From: Actinoallomurus spadix | GTDB lineage: Bacteria > Actinomycetota > Actinomycetes > Streptosporangiales > Streptosporangiaceae | DNA: 64,000 nucleotides | Reading direction: 5' to 3' | NCBI RefSeq assembly: GCF_024055725.1 | Contig: NZ_JAMXMX010000006.1 | Span: 1 to 64,000, forward strand | In this document: one piece after another, positions 8,602-16,561 of the stretch | How the letters are laid out: the number at the start of each line of letters is the position of its first letter | Position numbering within the stretch: position 1 is the first letter of the stretch | Position numbers and translations under genes: made by a program | The notes under the pieces: generated by a model | The model's input: only the letters and a program-made list of their open reading frames with translations | Database searches by the model: none | Told to the model about the DNA's origin: nothing

Positions 8602-9819
8602 GTGGTGAACAGCATGGATGCCAAGACGCGCACGCTGCTGATCACGCTGACCGGCCGTGACCGCCCCGGAGTCACGTCCCGCCTGTTCAGCGCACTCGCC
8701 GCCTTCCCCGTCACCGTCGCCGACGTCGAGCAGGTCGTGATCCGCGGCCGTCTCGTGCTCGGCGTGCTCGTCTCGTACGGTCCCGACACCGACATCGGCC
8801 GGGTCTGGGCCGCCGCCGAGAAGATCGCCGCCGACCTGGGCATGGAGATCGAGCTGGCCACCGGCACCGGGACCGGCGACCCGCGCCGCCGCCGGGGCCG
8901 GCTGCACGTCACGATCCTCGGCACTCCGCTGACCCCCGCCGCGATGGCCGGGATGGCGGGGCGCGTGGCGGCGCACGGCGCCAACATCGACCGCATCGAG
9001 CGGCTCGCCCACCACCCGGTGACCTGCATCGAGATGCACGTCTCCGGCGCCGACCCCGACGGCCTGCGCGCCGCGCTCGCCGCCGAGGCGGCCGAGCAGC
9101 ACGTCGACGTCGCGGTCCAGCGCGGCGGCCTCGCCCGGCGGGCGAAGCGGCTCATCGTGATGGACGTCGACTCGACCCTCATCCAGGGCGAGGTCATCGA
9201 GTTCATCGCCGCGCACGCCGGCCTGGAGGCCAAGGTCGCCGAGATCACCGAGGCCGCGATGCGCGGTGAGCTCGACTTCGAGGGCGCGCTGCGGGAGCGC
9301 GTCGCGATGCTCGCCGGGCTCGACGCGAGCGTCCTGGCGCAGGTGCGCGACCGCATCGAGTTCTCCCCGGGCGTCCGCACCCTCGTGCGGACGCTGAAGC
9401 GCCTCGACTACAAGTTCGCCATCGTCAGCGGCGGGTTCACGCAGATCACCGACGCGCTCGCCGCGGACCTCGGCATCGACTACACCGCCGCGAACGTCCT
9501 CGAGGTCGAGAACGGCCGGCTCACCGGCAACCTCGTCGGGCCCATCGTCGACCGGGCCGGCAAGGCGGAGGCCCTGCGCCGGTTCGCGGCCGCCGCCGGT
9601 GTGCCGATCAGCCAGACCGTCGCGATCGGGGACGGCGCGAACGACCTCGACATGCTCGCCGCCGCCGGGCTCGGCATCGCCTACAACGCCAAGCCCGTCG
9701 TCCGTGAGGCCGCCGACACGGCCCTCAACGTGCCGTACATGGACAGCATCGCCTTCCTGCTGGGCATCTCCCGTGACGAGATCGACGCCGCCGACGCGGA
9801 AGACGCCGGCCTGCTCTGA
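8602..9819 (+). CDS. serB: Phosphoserine phosphatase with N-terminal ACT domains
   Basis: 405 residues from the first GTG; an ATG at 8614 is equally possible. N-terminal ~170 residues are ACT-like (TLLITLTGRDRPGVTSRLFS), the rest is a HAD phosphatase: motif I VMDVDSTLIQGE (nucleophile Asp), motif II IVSGGFTQI, and motif III-IV with the conserved K of AGKAEAL and GDGANDLDML. Last step of serine biosynthesis, phosphoserine to serine; the ACT part is the usual site for serine feedback. Stands alone, with no other serine genes nearby. Confidence 0.93.
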   Translation: MVNSMDAKTRTLLITLTGRDRPGVTSRLFSALAAFPVTVADVEQVVIRGRLVLGVLVSYGPDTDIGRVWAAAEKIAADLGMEIELATGTGTGDPRRRRGRLHVTILGTPLTPAAMAGMAGRVAAHGANIDRIERLAHHPVTCIEMHVSGADPDGLRAALAAEAAEQHVDVAVQRGGLARRAKRLIVMDVDSTLIQGEVIEFIAAHAGLEAKVAEITEAAMRGELDFEGALRERVAMLAGLDASVLAQVRDRIEFSPGVRTLVRTLKRLDYKFAIVSGGFTQITDALAADLGIDYTAANVLEVENGRLTGNLVGPIVDRAGKAEALRRFAAAAGVPISQTVAIGDGANDLDMLAAAGLGIAYNAKPVVREAADTALNVPYMDSIAFLLGISRDEIDAADAEDAGLL

Positions 9820-9846
9820 CGCCCCGGTTCGGCGGTGAGCCGGCGG

Positions 9847-12015
9847 TCACGGCGCCGCGTCGCCCGGCGCGTCGCTCAGGACGGCGCGGCGGAGGCGTTC
9901 GGCGTCGGACGCGAGGCCGCGCAGCGCGTGCCGGGCGGCCGCGACCTGGACCAGTGAGCGCCGCAGCGTCGTGACCGCGTCCGTGCCCACGCCGTCGTCC
10001 AGTTCGGCGCGGCGGCGGCGCGTCAACGTCGCCAGGTGCCGGTCGAACTCCTCCAAGAGGTCGTCCAGCCGCAGCTCGGCGGCCTCGCCGTCGGGAGACA
10101 GCAGGGCGTCCGCGCTCTCATCGAGCTGGTCGGCGACCCGTTCGAGGATGGCGGGCAGCGGGCCGGCGTCCGTCCGGTCCTCCCACAGCACGCCGACGGC
10201 CTGCACGTCGTCGCGCAGCCGCCGCGCGATCGACGTGGCGTCGAGCAGCCGCCGTACGAGGTCCTCCGGGGGCGCCGGTTCCTGCCCGAGCCGGGTCGCC
10301 GACTCCTCGACGTCGGCGGCCGCCGCGGCGGCGTCCTCCATGCGCTTGCGGACCGACGCGCCGGCCTTGCCGTCGAAACGCGCCGCGACCGCCCGCGCCA
10401 GCCCGGCGTGCGTCCGCATCATGCGGGCCAGCCGCCCGGGCAGGAGGCCGATCGTGCCGGCCGGCCACAGCACCCGGGCCGCGGCCAGCGCGAACAGGCC
10501 GCCGACGACGGTGAGCCCGATCCGCCACGCGGCGGCGGGCCAGCTCAGCGGGGCGGAGTAGTCGATCAACAGCATGATCATCGGAGTGGCGATGGCCATC
10601 CAGTGGCCGTGGTTGACCGGCCGCACCGTGAACCCCAGGGCCGCTCCGGCGAAGACGAGAACGATCAGCGTGGCCTGGTGGGGTACGAGCGCGAGCGCCA
10701 GCGCGGCGACGATCGCGCCGATCGCCGTGCCGCCGATCCGTTTGACGACCCGCGACACCGTGTCGCCGTACGAGTCGCGCAGGCTGGCGACGACGGTGAT
10801 GGTCAGCCAGTGGCCGTGCGTCAGGTGCAGCCCGGTGGTGAGGGCCATGGCGACGGCGATCGCCACGCCCATGCGGGTCGAGTACCGGAAGCCGGGCGAC
10901 CGCGTGCGGACGCCCTCGACGAAGCGGCTCCAGCCGCCCGTCGGGCGTTCGGGGAGGCGTGGCGAGTCGATCCCGATCTTCAGTCCGGGAGCGATGATCT
11001 CCCGGGCGCCGTCGACCGTCGCGGCCATCCGGGAGACCGACTGCCGGACCTGCACGATGAGCGCCGTCCGTACCAGGTCGTCCGCGAGCCACGCCTGCCG
11101 GACCTCCTCGCTGACCCGGGCGAACCGGTGGAGGGCGACCGGCTGGTCGGCGCCCAGCGGGGTGCCGCCGCCCGCCTCGATGCCGCCGGCGACCAGCCGC
11201 AGCCGGGCCGCCAGCGCGGCGACGGCGACCCGTCGTTCGCGCTCCCACTCCTCGGGCGGTGACGCCTGCCTCACCGCGTCGAGGAGCGTCCGCAGCGCCA
11301 CGGCCTCGTCCATGACCCGGGCGAACGCCTCGATCAGCCGCCTCGGACGCTGCTCGTCGTCCCGGCCGCCCGACAGGTACAGCCCGTACGTCGCCCGGGC
11401 CTTCCTGATGTCGTCGTACGCCTGGCGCCGCCGCCGCTCCCACTCGCCGGCCCGCGGCTCGGGCTCGGCCAGGAGGTCCAGCGCGGAGGCCACGGATCCG
11501 CCCGCGTCCGCGAGTGCCGTCCGCAACGGCTGCAGGCGCCGGGTGAGCAGCGGGACGACCATGAGCAGGGAGACGTACAGCCCGCCGAGCATCTCCAGGA
11601 AGCCGTCGAACAGCACCGGGCTGCCCGCCGGCCGGACCGTCGCGGCGATCATGCACAGGGTCGCGGTCACGCCCAGCCACGGGACGGCCGCCGCCACCGC
11701 CGCGACGAGGGGCACGACGGCCACCGCGAGCGTGGGACGGCCGGCCAGCAGGCCGCCGAGCACGGAGAAGCCCGTCACGACCAGGACCGCCGCGAGCAGC
11801 GCCCGGGCGCGGGCGCCGTACGGGCCCTGGGGCGTGGTGTTGACCACGAAGAAGGCGCCGAGGGCCGCCACTCCGCCCTGGGCCGGATGCCCGGTCACCG
11901 TGCCGATCACCAGAGGGGTGGCGATGCCGATGGACGCCACCACGCCGTACATCGGCGACGCGCGCCCCTCGGACTCCGCGTACGTCTCCCGCAGCCAGGC
12001 AAGCGACGACCGCAA
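9847..12015 (-). CDS. FUSC family membrane protein (aromatic-acid-exporter type)
   Basis: About 722 residues: two blocks of membrane helices (roughly residues 20-170 and 355-510), each followed by long soluble helical regions, the FUSC/YccS layout. The second block contains HWLTITVVASLRDSYGDT and RIGGTAIGA, typical of the conserved FUSC core. Proposed efflux of small carboxylates or aromatic acids, by family only. TTG at 12015 is preferred because AAGGGG lies 7 nt upstream; the frame stays open another 59 codons with no conserved residues. Confidence 0.75.
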   Translation of the reverse strand: MRSSLAWLRETYAESEGRASPMYGVVASIGIATPLVIGTVTGHPAQGGVAALGAFFVVNTTPQGPYGARARALLAAVLVVTGFSVLGGLLAGRPTLAVAVVPLVAAVAAAVPWLGVTATLCMIAATVRPAGSPVLFDGFLEMLGGLYVSLLMVVPLLTRRLQPLRTALADAGGSVASALDLLAEPEPRAGEWERRRRQAYDDIRKARATYGLYLSGGRDDEQRPRRLIEAFARVMDEAVALRTLLDAVRQASPPEEWERERRVAVAALAARLRLVAGGIEAGGGTPLGADQPVALHRFARVSEEVRQAWLADDLVRTALIVQVRQSVSRMAATVDGAREIIAPGLKIGIDSPRLPERPTGGWSRFVEGVRTRSPGFRYSTRMGVAIAVAMALTTGLHLTHGHWLTITVVASLRDSYGDTVSRVVKRIGGTAIGAIVAALALALVPHQATLIVLVFAGAALGFTVRPVNHGHWMAIATPMIMLLIDYSAPLSWPAAAWRIGLTVVGGLFALAAARVLWPAGTIGLLPGRLARMMRTHAGLARAVAARFDGKAGASVRKRMEDAAAAAADVEESATRLGQEPAPPEDLVRRLLDATSIARRLRDDVQAVGVLWEDRTDAGPLPAILERVADQLDESADALLSPDGEAAELRLDDLLEEFDRHLATLTRRRRAELDDGVGTDAVTTLRRSLVQVAAARHALRGLASDAERLRRAVLSDAPGDAAP

Positions 12016-12128
12016 AATGTGCCCCTTCGTCCGGAACGTCCCCGCAATAAGCGTACGAAAGGCCCGCTGATCGGGATCACGACGAGAGGAGACGCGGCGG
12101 CCGGACCGGGCGGACCGCCCGGTGGGCG

Positions 12129-12599
12129 TCAGCGGGCGCGCGGAGTCCAGTACGAGGCGAGGCGCCCGGCGCCCGGCCACAGATCGGACCACTCTCCATC
12201 GAACTCGATGACCGCCGTGGCCGCCGTGGGGAACCCCTCGTCCCCGGCGCCCCCGAGATCGAGCACCAGCCGGTGCATCGAGGGGTTGTGGCCGACGAGG
12301 AGGAGCGTCCCCGGCTCGTCCGGCCGGGCGCGCAGGAGGTCGAGGATCGCCTCCGGGTCGTTGTCGTACACCCGGTCGTCGAACTCGACGGTCGCGCCGA
12401 ACCGGAGCTCCTCGAGGGTCTGCCGGGTGCGCAGGGCGGGCGAGCAGATCACGTGGTCCGGAACACGGCCGACCGCGCGCAGCTCGTCGCCGGCCGCCCG
12501 CGCGTCACTCCGGCCGCGGGCGGCGAGCGGGCGCTCGAAGTCCGGCGTGCCCAGGGGCGACTCGGCCTTGGCGTGCCGCAGCACGATCAGCGCGGGCAT
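12129..12599 (-). CDS. sixA: SixA-type phosphohistidine phosphatase
   Basis: 156 residues, histidine-phosphatase superfamily: catalytic RHAKAES (H9 is the phospho-acceptor), SPALRTRQT and GHNPSMH with the second catalytic His. Removes phosphate from protein histidine in E. coli SixA; the substrate here is unknown. ATG overlaps the TGA of the 39-residue membrane protein by one base, so the two genes are coupled. Confidence 0.88.
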   Translation of the reverse strand: MPALIVLRHAKAESPLGTPDFERPLAARGRSDARAAGDELRAVGRVPDHVICSPALRTRQTLEELRFGATVEFDDRVYDNDPEAILDLLRARPDEPGTLLLVGHNPSMHRLVLDLGGAGDEGFPTAATAVIEFDGEWSDLWPGAGRLASYWTPRAR

Positions 12600-12718
12600 C
12601 AGACGCGGTGGTGCGGCGAGAAGAGCACGGCGATCAGCATGATCGCCAGAACGATCGCGAACATCACGCCGACGAGGATCGCGAAACCCTTCGCACCGGA
12701 CGGCTGGGACTTCTGCAT
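12599..12718 (-). CDS. 39-residue single-pass membrane protein coupled to sixA
   Basis: Short gene reading MQKSQPSGAKGFAILVGVMF, then a continuous hydrophobic stretch and a basic SPHHRV tail. ATG at 12718 is preceded directly by a GGAGG ribosome site, and its TGA shares one base with the sixA ATG (TGATG). One membrane helix of about 22 residues with a charged Lys-containing N-terminus. Strong initiation signal plus coupling argue that it is real although very short. Function unknown; it may anchor or regulate SixA, which is inference. Confidence 0.75.
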   Translation of the reverse strand: MQKSQPSGAKGFAILVGVMFAIVLAIMLIAVLFSPHHRV

Positions 12719-12757
12719 GCCTCCAGTCTGCCGCCTCCCCGCAGTGCCCGGAACGCG

Positions 12758-12797
12758 GAGAGGGCCGGACGGTGATCCGTCCGGCCCCCTCTGCCTT
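12758..12797 (-). terminator. Hairpin after hppA
   Basis: GGCCGGACGG and CCGTCCGGCC face each other around a TGAT loop, extended by AGAGGG/CCCTCT with two unpaired C. It lies 20-60 nt beyond the hppA stop. No U-run, as is usual in high-G+C actinobacteria. Confidence 0.6.
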
Positions 12798-12819
12798 CCT
12801 CACAGGGTGGCTGTCGCGA

Positions 12820-15213
12820 TCAGGACGCCTTGGCCGCCGCGGCCTCCTCGTCGTCCGTGGGCTCCGGGCCGCCCGGCGCCTTCGCGCCGCTCTCGACGGC
12901 CGGCTCGGTCTCCCCGCCGATGGAGGAGGCCCGCCGCTTCGAGACGACGATCGCGCCGACGATGACGCCGACCGCGATGACCGTGACGATGATCCGCAGG
13001 GCGGTGTTCGCGGCGTACGTCACGACGGCCTGCGCGATCAGCAGCGACACGAGGTTCATCACCTTGATCAGCGGGTTGATCGCCGGGCCCGCGGTGTCCT
13101 TGAACGGGTCGCCGACCGTGTCACCGATGACCGTGGCCGCGTGCGCCTCCGAGCCCTTGCCGCCGAGGTTGCCCTCTTCGACGAGCTTCTTGGCGTTGTC
13201 CCAGGCGCCACCGGAGTTGGCCAGGAACACCGCCATCAACGCGCCGGCCGCGATCGCGCCCGCGAGGAACGCGCCGAGCGGCGCGTACCCGAGCGCGAAC
13301 CCGACGGCGATCGGCGTCATGATCGCCAGCAGGCCGGGCGTGGCGAGCTCGCGCTGCGCGTCGGCGGTGCAGATGCTGACCACCCGGTCGTAGTCGGGCT
13401 TCTCGGTGTAGTCCATGATCCCGGGCTTGGTGCGGAACTGCTCGCGCACCTCGACCACGACGCGACCGGCCGCGCGGCCGACCGCCATGATCGCCAGACC
13501 GGAGAACAGGAACACCACCGAGGCACCGATGATCAGGCCGATGAGGACGTTCGGGTTGTCGACGCCCAGGTTGAAGGTCTGGAACGTCGGGCCGAGCGCC
13601 TTCTTGACGCTGTCGCTCGCACCGGTCAGCTCGTTGACCACCGTCGTGCGGAACGAGCCGAACAGCGCGGTCGCCGCGAGCACGGCGGTGGCGATCGCGA
13701 TGCCCTTGGTGATCGCCTTCGTCGTGTTGCCGACCGCGTCGAGGCTCTCCAGCACGCCGGCCGCCTCGCCCTCGACGTCGCCGGACATCTCGGCGATGCC
13801 CTGCGCGTTGTCGGACACCGGGCCGAAGGTGTCCATCGAGACGATCACGCCGACCGTCGTCAGCAGGCCCGTGCCGGCCAGCGCCACCGCGAACAGCGCG
13901 ATGGTCGTGTTGCTGAAGCCGAGCAGGAACGCGGCGTACACGGCGGCGGCGATCACCAGCGCGGTGTAGACGGCCGACTCCAGGCCGAGCGAGATGCCCG
14001 ACAGGATGACGGTCGCCGGGCCCGTACGGGCGCTCTCGGTGGTCTCCCTGACCGGGCGGCGGTTCGTCTCGGTGAAGTAGCCGGTGAGCAACTGGATCGC
14101 GCTGGCGAGCACGATGCCGACCAGCACGGCGCCGAGCGCGACCCACCGCGGGTCGACGTCGGCCAGGTGCGAGTCGCCGCGGATGGAGTCGCTGGCCCCG
14201 TGCAGCTTGGCGAACGAGTCGGGCAGGTACAGGAACGTCGCCACGGCGACGGCGATCGCGGAGATGATCGCCGAGATGAAGAAGCCGCGGTTGATCGCGC
14301 TCATGCCCGACCGGTCCTTGGCGCGCGGCGCGACCGCGAAGATGCCGATCACCGCGGTGATCACGCCGATCATCGGCACGATCAGCGGGAAGACCAGGCC
14401 CTCGGTGCCGAACGCCACCCGGCCCAGGATGAGGCTGGCCACGAGCGTCACGGCGTACGACTCGAACAGGTCGGCGGCCATGCCGGCGCAGTCACCGACG
14501 TTGTCGCCGACGTTGTCGGCGATCGTCGCCGCGTTGCGCGGGTCGTCCTCCGGGATGCCCTGCTCGACCTTGCCGACCAGGTCCGCGCCGACGTCGGCCG
14601 CCTTGGTGAAGATGCCGCCGCCGACCCGCATGAACATGGCGAGCAGCGCGGCGCCGAATCCGAAGCCCTCGAGCACGCCCGGGGCCTTGCCCTTGTAGGC
14701 GAACACGACGACGGCGGCACCCAGCAGGCCCAGGCCGACGGTGAACATTCCGGCGACGCCGCCGGTGCGGAAGGCGATCCGCATCGCGAGCTTCTCGCCG
14801 CTCTCGCGCGCCGCCGCCGCGACCCGGACATTGCCCCGCACGGCGAGCCACATGCCGGTGAAGCCGGTGATGCCGGAGAACAACGCGCCGACGACGAAGA
14901 ATACCGATCTGCCGATCTTCACCCCGGTCGACTCCGCCGGAAGCAGGAGCAGCAGAAACGGAATGATGACCACGAAGATGCCGACCGTACGGAACTGGCG
15001 TTTGAGGTACGCGAGTGCGCCCTCTTGCACCGCCGTTGCGATGTTCTGCATCTTCTCGGTGCCCTGGCTCGCGGCGAGTACCTCGCGGACCAAGACGCCT
15101 GCGACGGCCAGTGCCAACAAGGCGATCACGCCGACAACGACCACCAGACTCAGGTCGCTGCCGCCGAGACTCACCTCCGCACCGGCCTGGGCGGGCGGGT
15201 GAAGCCCAGACAT
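12820..15213 (-). CDS. hppA: K+-independent H+-translocating membrane pyrophosphatase
   Basis: 797 residues with about 16 membrane helices. Pumps protons out of the cytoplasm using pyrophosphate hydrolysis. Substrate-site motifs: DVGADLVGKVEQGIPEDDPRN and DNVGDNVGDCAGM, with matching Asp/Lys clusters near the C-terminus (GGAWDNAKK, GDTVGDPFKDTAGPAINPL). The subclass marker reads GNTTKAITKG, with K499 and T502; the Lys marks K+-independent enzymes (Ala in the K+-dependent class). ATG has GAGGAGG upstream. Has a Ser/Glu/Ala-rich cytosolic tail. Monocistronic between two hairpins. Confidence 0.95.
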   Translation of the reverse strand: MSGLHPPAQAGAEVSLGGSDLSLVVVVGVIALLALAVAGVLVREVLAASQGTEKMQNIATAVQEGALAYLKRQFRTVGIFVVIIPFLLLLLPAESTGVKIGRSVFFVVGALFSGITGFTGMWLAVRGNVRVAAAARESGEKLAMRIAFRTGGVAGMFTVGLGLLGAAVVVFAYKGKAPGVLEGFGFGAALLAMFMRVGGGIFTKAADVGADLVGKVEQGIPEDDPRNAATIADNVGDNVGDCAGMAADLFESYAVTLVASLILGRVAFGTEGLVFPLIVPMIGVITAVIGIFAVAPRAKDRSGMSAINRGFFISAIISAIAVAVATFLYLPDSFAKLHGASDSIRGDSHLADVDPRWVALGAVLVGIVLASAIQLLTGYFTETNRRPVRETTESARTGPATVILSGISLGLESAVYTALVIAAAVYAAFLLGFSNTTIALFAVALAGTGLLTTVGVIVSMDTFGPVSDNAQGIAEMSGDVEGEAAGVLESLDAVGNTTKAITKGIAIATAVLAATALFGSFRTTVVNELTGASDSVKKALGPTFQTFNLGVDNPNVLIGLIIGASVVFLFSGLAIMAVGRAAGRVVVEVREQFRTKPGIMDYTEKPDYDRVVSICTADAQRELATPGLLAIMTPIAVGFALGYAPLGAFLAGAIAAGALMAVFLANSGGAWDNAKKLVEEGNLGGKGSEAHAATVIGDTVGDPFKDTAGPAINPLIKVMNLVSLLIAQAVVTYAANTALRIIVTVIAVGVIVGAIVVSKRRASSIGGETEPAVESGAKAPGGPEPTDDEEAAAAKAS

Positions 15214-15537
15214 GCATCCTCCTCGACAGCCGCGTTCGATCCGGTCGCCCCCGGGGGTGACCGGCCACCGCCACGCGTCGGGCGGGGCAATGGTGCCGGG
15301 AGTCTACGCAGGCGTAGCCGGAATTAGAAGCCTGCTCGGTTGCTTAACGATAATGCGACCGAGACGTGACACTCGCTGCACCAGGAATTAATACTACGCG
15401 GCTAGGCAGGCACATCTTCGCTGGTCAAAGCGGACTTACGCGGCGACCTACTTCTTGACCAAAGAGTCGCACATAAGCGGCGTATGCATGATTAGGGTGG
15501 CGAAAACTGGGAAAAGTGTACTGCCCGTATAAAGCAG
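15214..15537. other. Intergenic region upstream of hppA
   Basis: About 320 bp, more A+T-rich than its surroundings, with no supported gene. It should hold the hppA promoter on the minus strand; a TAGTAT box (complement of 15391-15396) is a possible -10 but no convincing -35 sits at the right distance. TTGACC occurs on the minus strand near 15423-15428 and on the plus strand near 15455, neither with a matching -10. Confidence 0.4.
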
Positions 15538-15574
15538 CACCCCCCGGGGATCGCATGCGCGATCCCCGGGGGGT
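15538..15574 (-). terminator. Strong hairpin after the bldG operon
   Basis: Near-perfect 17-bp inverted repeat, arms CACCCCCCGGGGATCGC and its complement around an ATGC loop, starting 17 nt past the stop of the anti-sigma factor gene. Read on the minus strand it is followed by CTTTAT. It is palindromic enough to work in both directions. Confidence 0.8.
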
Positions 15575-15590
15575 GGAAACCTCGGGCCGA

Positions 15591-16022
15591 TCAGTCCTTC
15601 TTGACCGGCCAGCTCATGGTGATCTCGACTCCGGACGGCGTCGAAGCGATGTCCACGTCGTCGGCCAGCCCCGCGATGACGGCGAACCCCAGATTGAGGT
15701 CGCCGTTCAACTCCGTGAGGTCGACCGGCTCCGTGCCGCCGCTCCGCGTCGGGTCGTCGTCGGGCACGCGGTCGGTGACCACGACCACGAATCGATCTCC
15801 GCCGTCCCGCAGTTCGACCCGGACGGGCTCTTCCGGGCACTGCTTCCGATGGGCCTCCACCGCACGGGAGCAGGCCTCACCGACCGCCAACCGCACCTCG
15901 TCGAGCAACGTCTCTTCGACCCCGCCCCGCCGGGCGACGGCGGTCGCGATCAACCGGGCGGTGCGAACGTGGGCCGGGAGGGGACTGAATGCGAGCTCGA
16001 CGGTGGCTGTCTCGGGCGCCAT
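15591..16022 (-). CDS. RsbW-like anti-sigma factor (BldG partner)
   Basis: 143 residues, HATPase_c fold of the GHKL type. The N-box reads VGEACSRAVEAH, where RsbW/SpoIIAB proteins normally have Asn at the fifth position of the E-x-x-x-N pattern, so ATP/Mg binding may be altered. A G1-like box follows (VVVVTDRVPDDDP) and the C-terminus ITMSWPVKKD is typical. Encoded 7 nt downstream of bldG, as in Streptomyces, where the partner binds BldG and may kinase it. Controls a sigma factor that is not in the window. Confidence 0.82.
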   Translation of the reverse strand: MAPETATVELAFSPLPAHVRTARLIATAVARRGGVEETLLDEVRLAVGEACSRAVEAHRKQCPEEPVRVELRDGGDRFVVVVTDRVPDDDPTRSGGTEPVDLTELNGDLNLGFAVIAGLADDVDIASTPSGVEITMSWPVKKD

Positions 16023-16029
16023 CCCGGCC

Positions 16030-16383
16030 CTACTTCTGCTTCTGACGGTGCTCTCGCGCGTCGTCGACCGAGTCGAAGATGCCGAAGACCTTGGTCAGAC
16101 CGGTGATCCGGAAGATCTTCAGGATGCGCTCCTGCGTGCAGACGAGCTCGAGCGAGCCGTCATGCGCCCGAACCCGCTTGAGCCCGCCGACCAGAACCCC
16201 GAGGCCGGTGGAGTCGAGGAACTCGACCTTCTCCATGTCGACGAGCAGGTGGTACTTGCCCTTGTTCACCAGGTCGATGAGCTTCTCGCGGAGTTTCGGC
16301 GCGGTGTAGACGTCGATCTCTCCCTCCACGTTGATGACGGTGAGGTCATCGTCGGTGGTGTAGTCGTTCACCTTCAGGTCCAC
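16030..16383 (-). CDS. bldG: BldG-type anti-anti-sigma factor (STAS domain)
   Basis: 117 residues, single STAS domain. Conserved phosphorylation site S58 in [14 protein letters not shown], and long identities with Streptomyces BldG as remembered ([30 protein letters not shown]). Unphosphorylated protein binds the anti-sigma partner and frees the sigma factor; BldG controls aerial development and antibiotic production in Streptomyces. GTG at 16383 with AGGAGG 5 nt upstream. First gene of a two-gene operon ending at the hairpin at 15538. Confidence 0.92.
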   Translation of the reverse strand: MDLKVNDYTTDDDLTVINVEGEIDVYTAPKLREKLIDLVNKGKYHLLVDMEKVEFLDSTGLGVLVGGLKRVRAHDGSLELVCTQERILKIFRITGLTKVFGIFDSVDDAREHRQKQK

Positions 16384-16561
16384 AGATCCTCCTGCGCCGT
16401 CCGCGTATGGAAGTCGGGGCCATGGAACCCCGCCGTGATTCAACCACGCTCCGCCATCGTGTCTACACGAAATCACCACAGAGGGCGACCCCGCCCAGCG
16501 TGGCGTACGCCTCGTGCGAGCAGGGGGTAGCACGGATGGCGGCCCAAGCGTTCTGCCCAGG

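Noticed and set aside
12772-15327. Long plus-strand open frame opposite hppA
   Set aside because: Antisense shadow of a G+C-rich gene; Asp/Arg/His-rich composition and no family, whereas the minus strand encodes a complete H+-pyrophosphatase.
15421-15475. TTGACC -35-like boxes on either strand
   Set aside because: No -10 at a fitting distance, and nothing downstream on the plus strand to transcribe.
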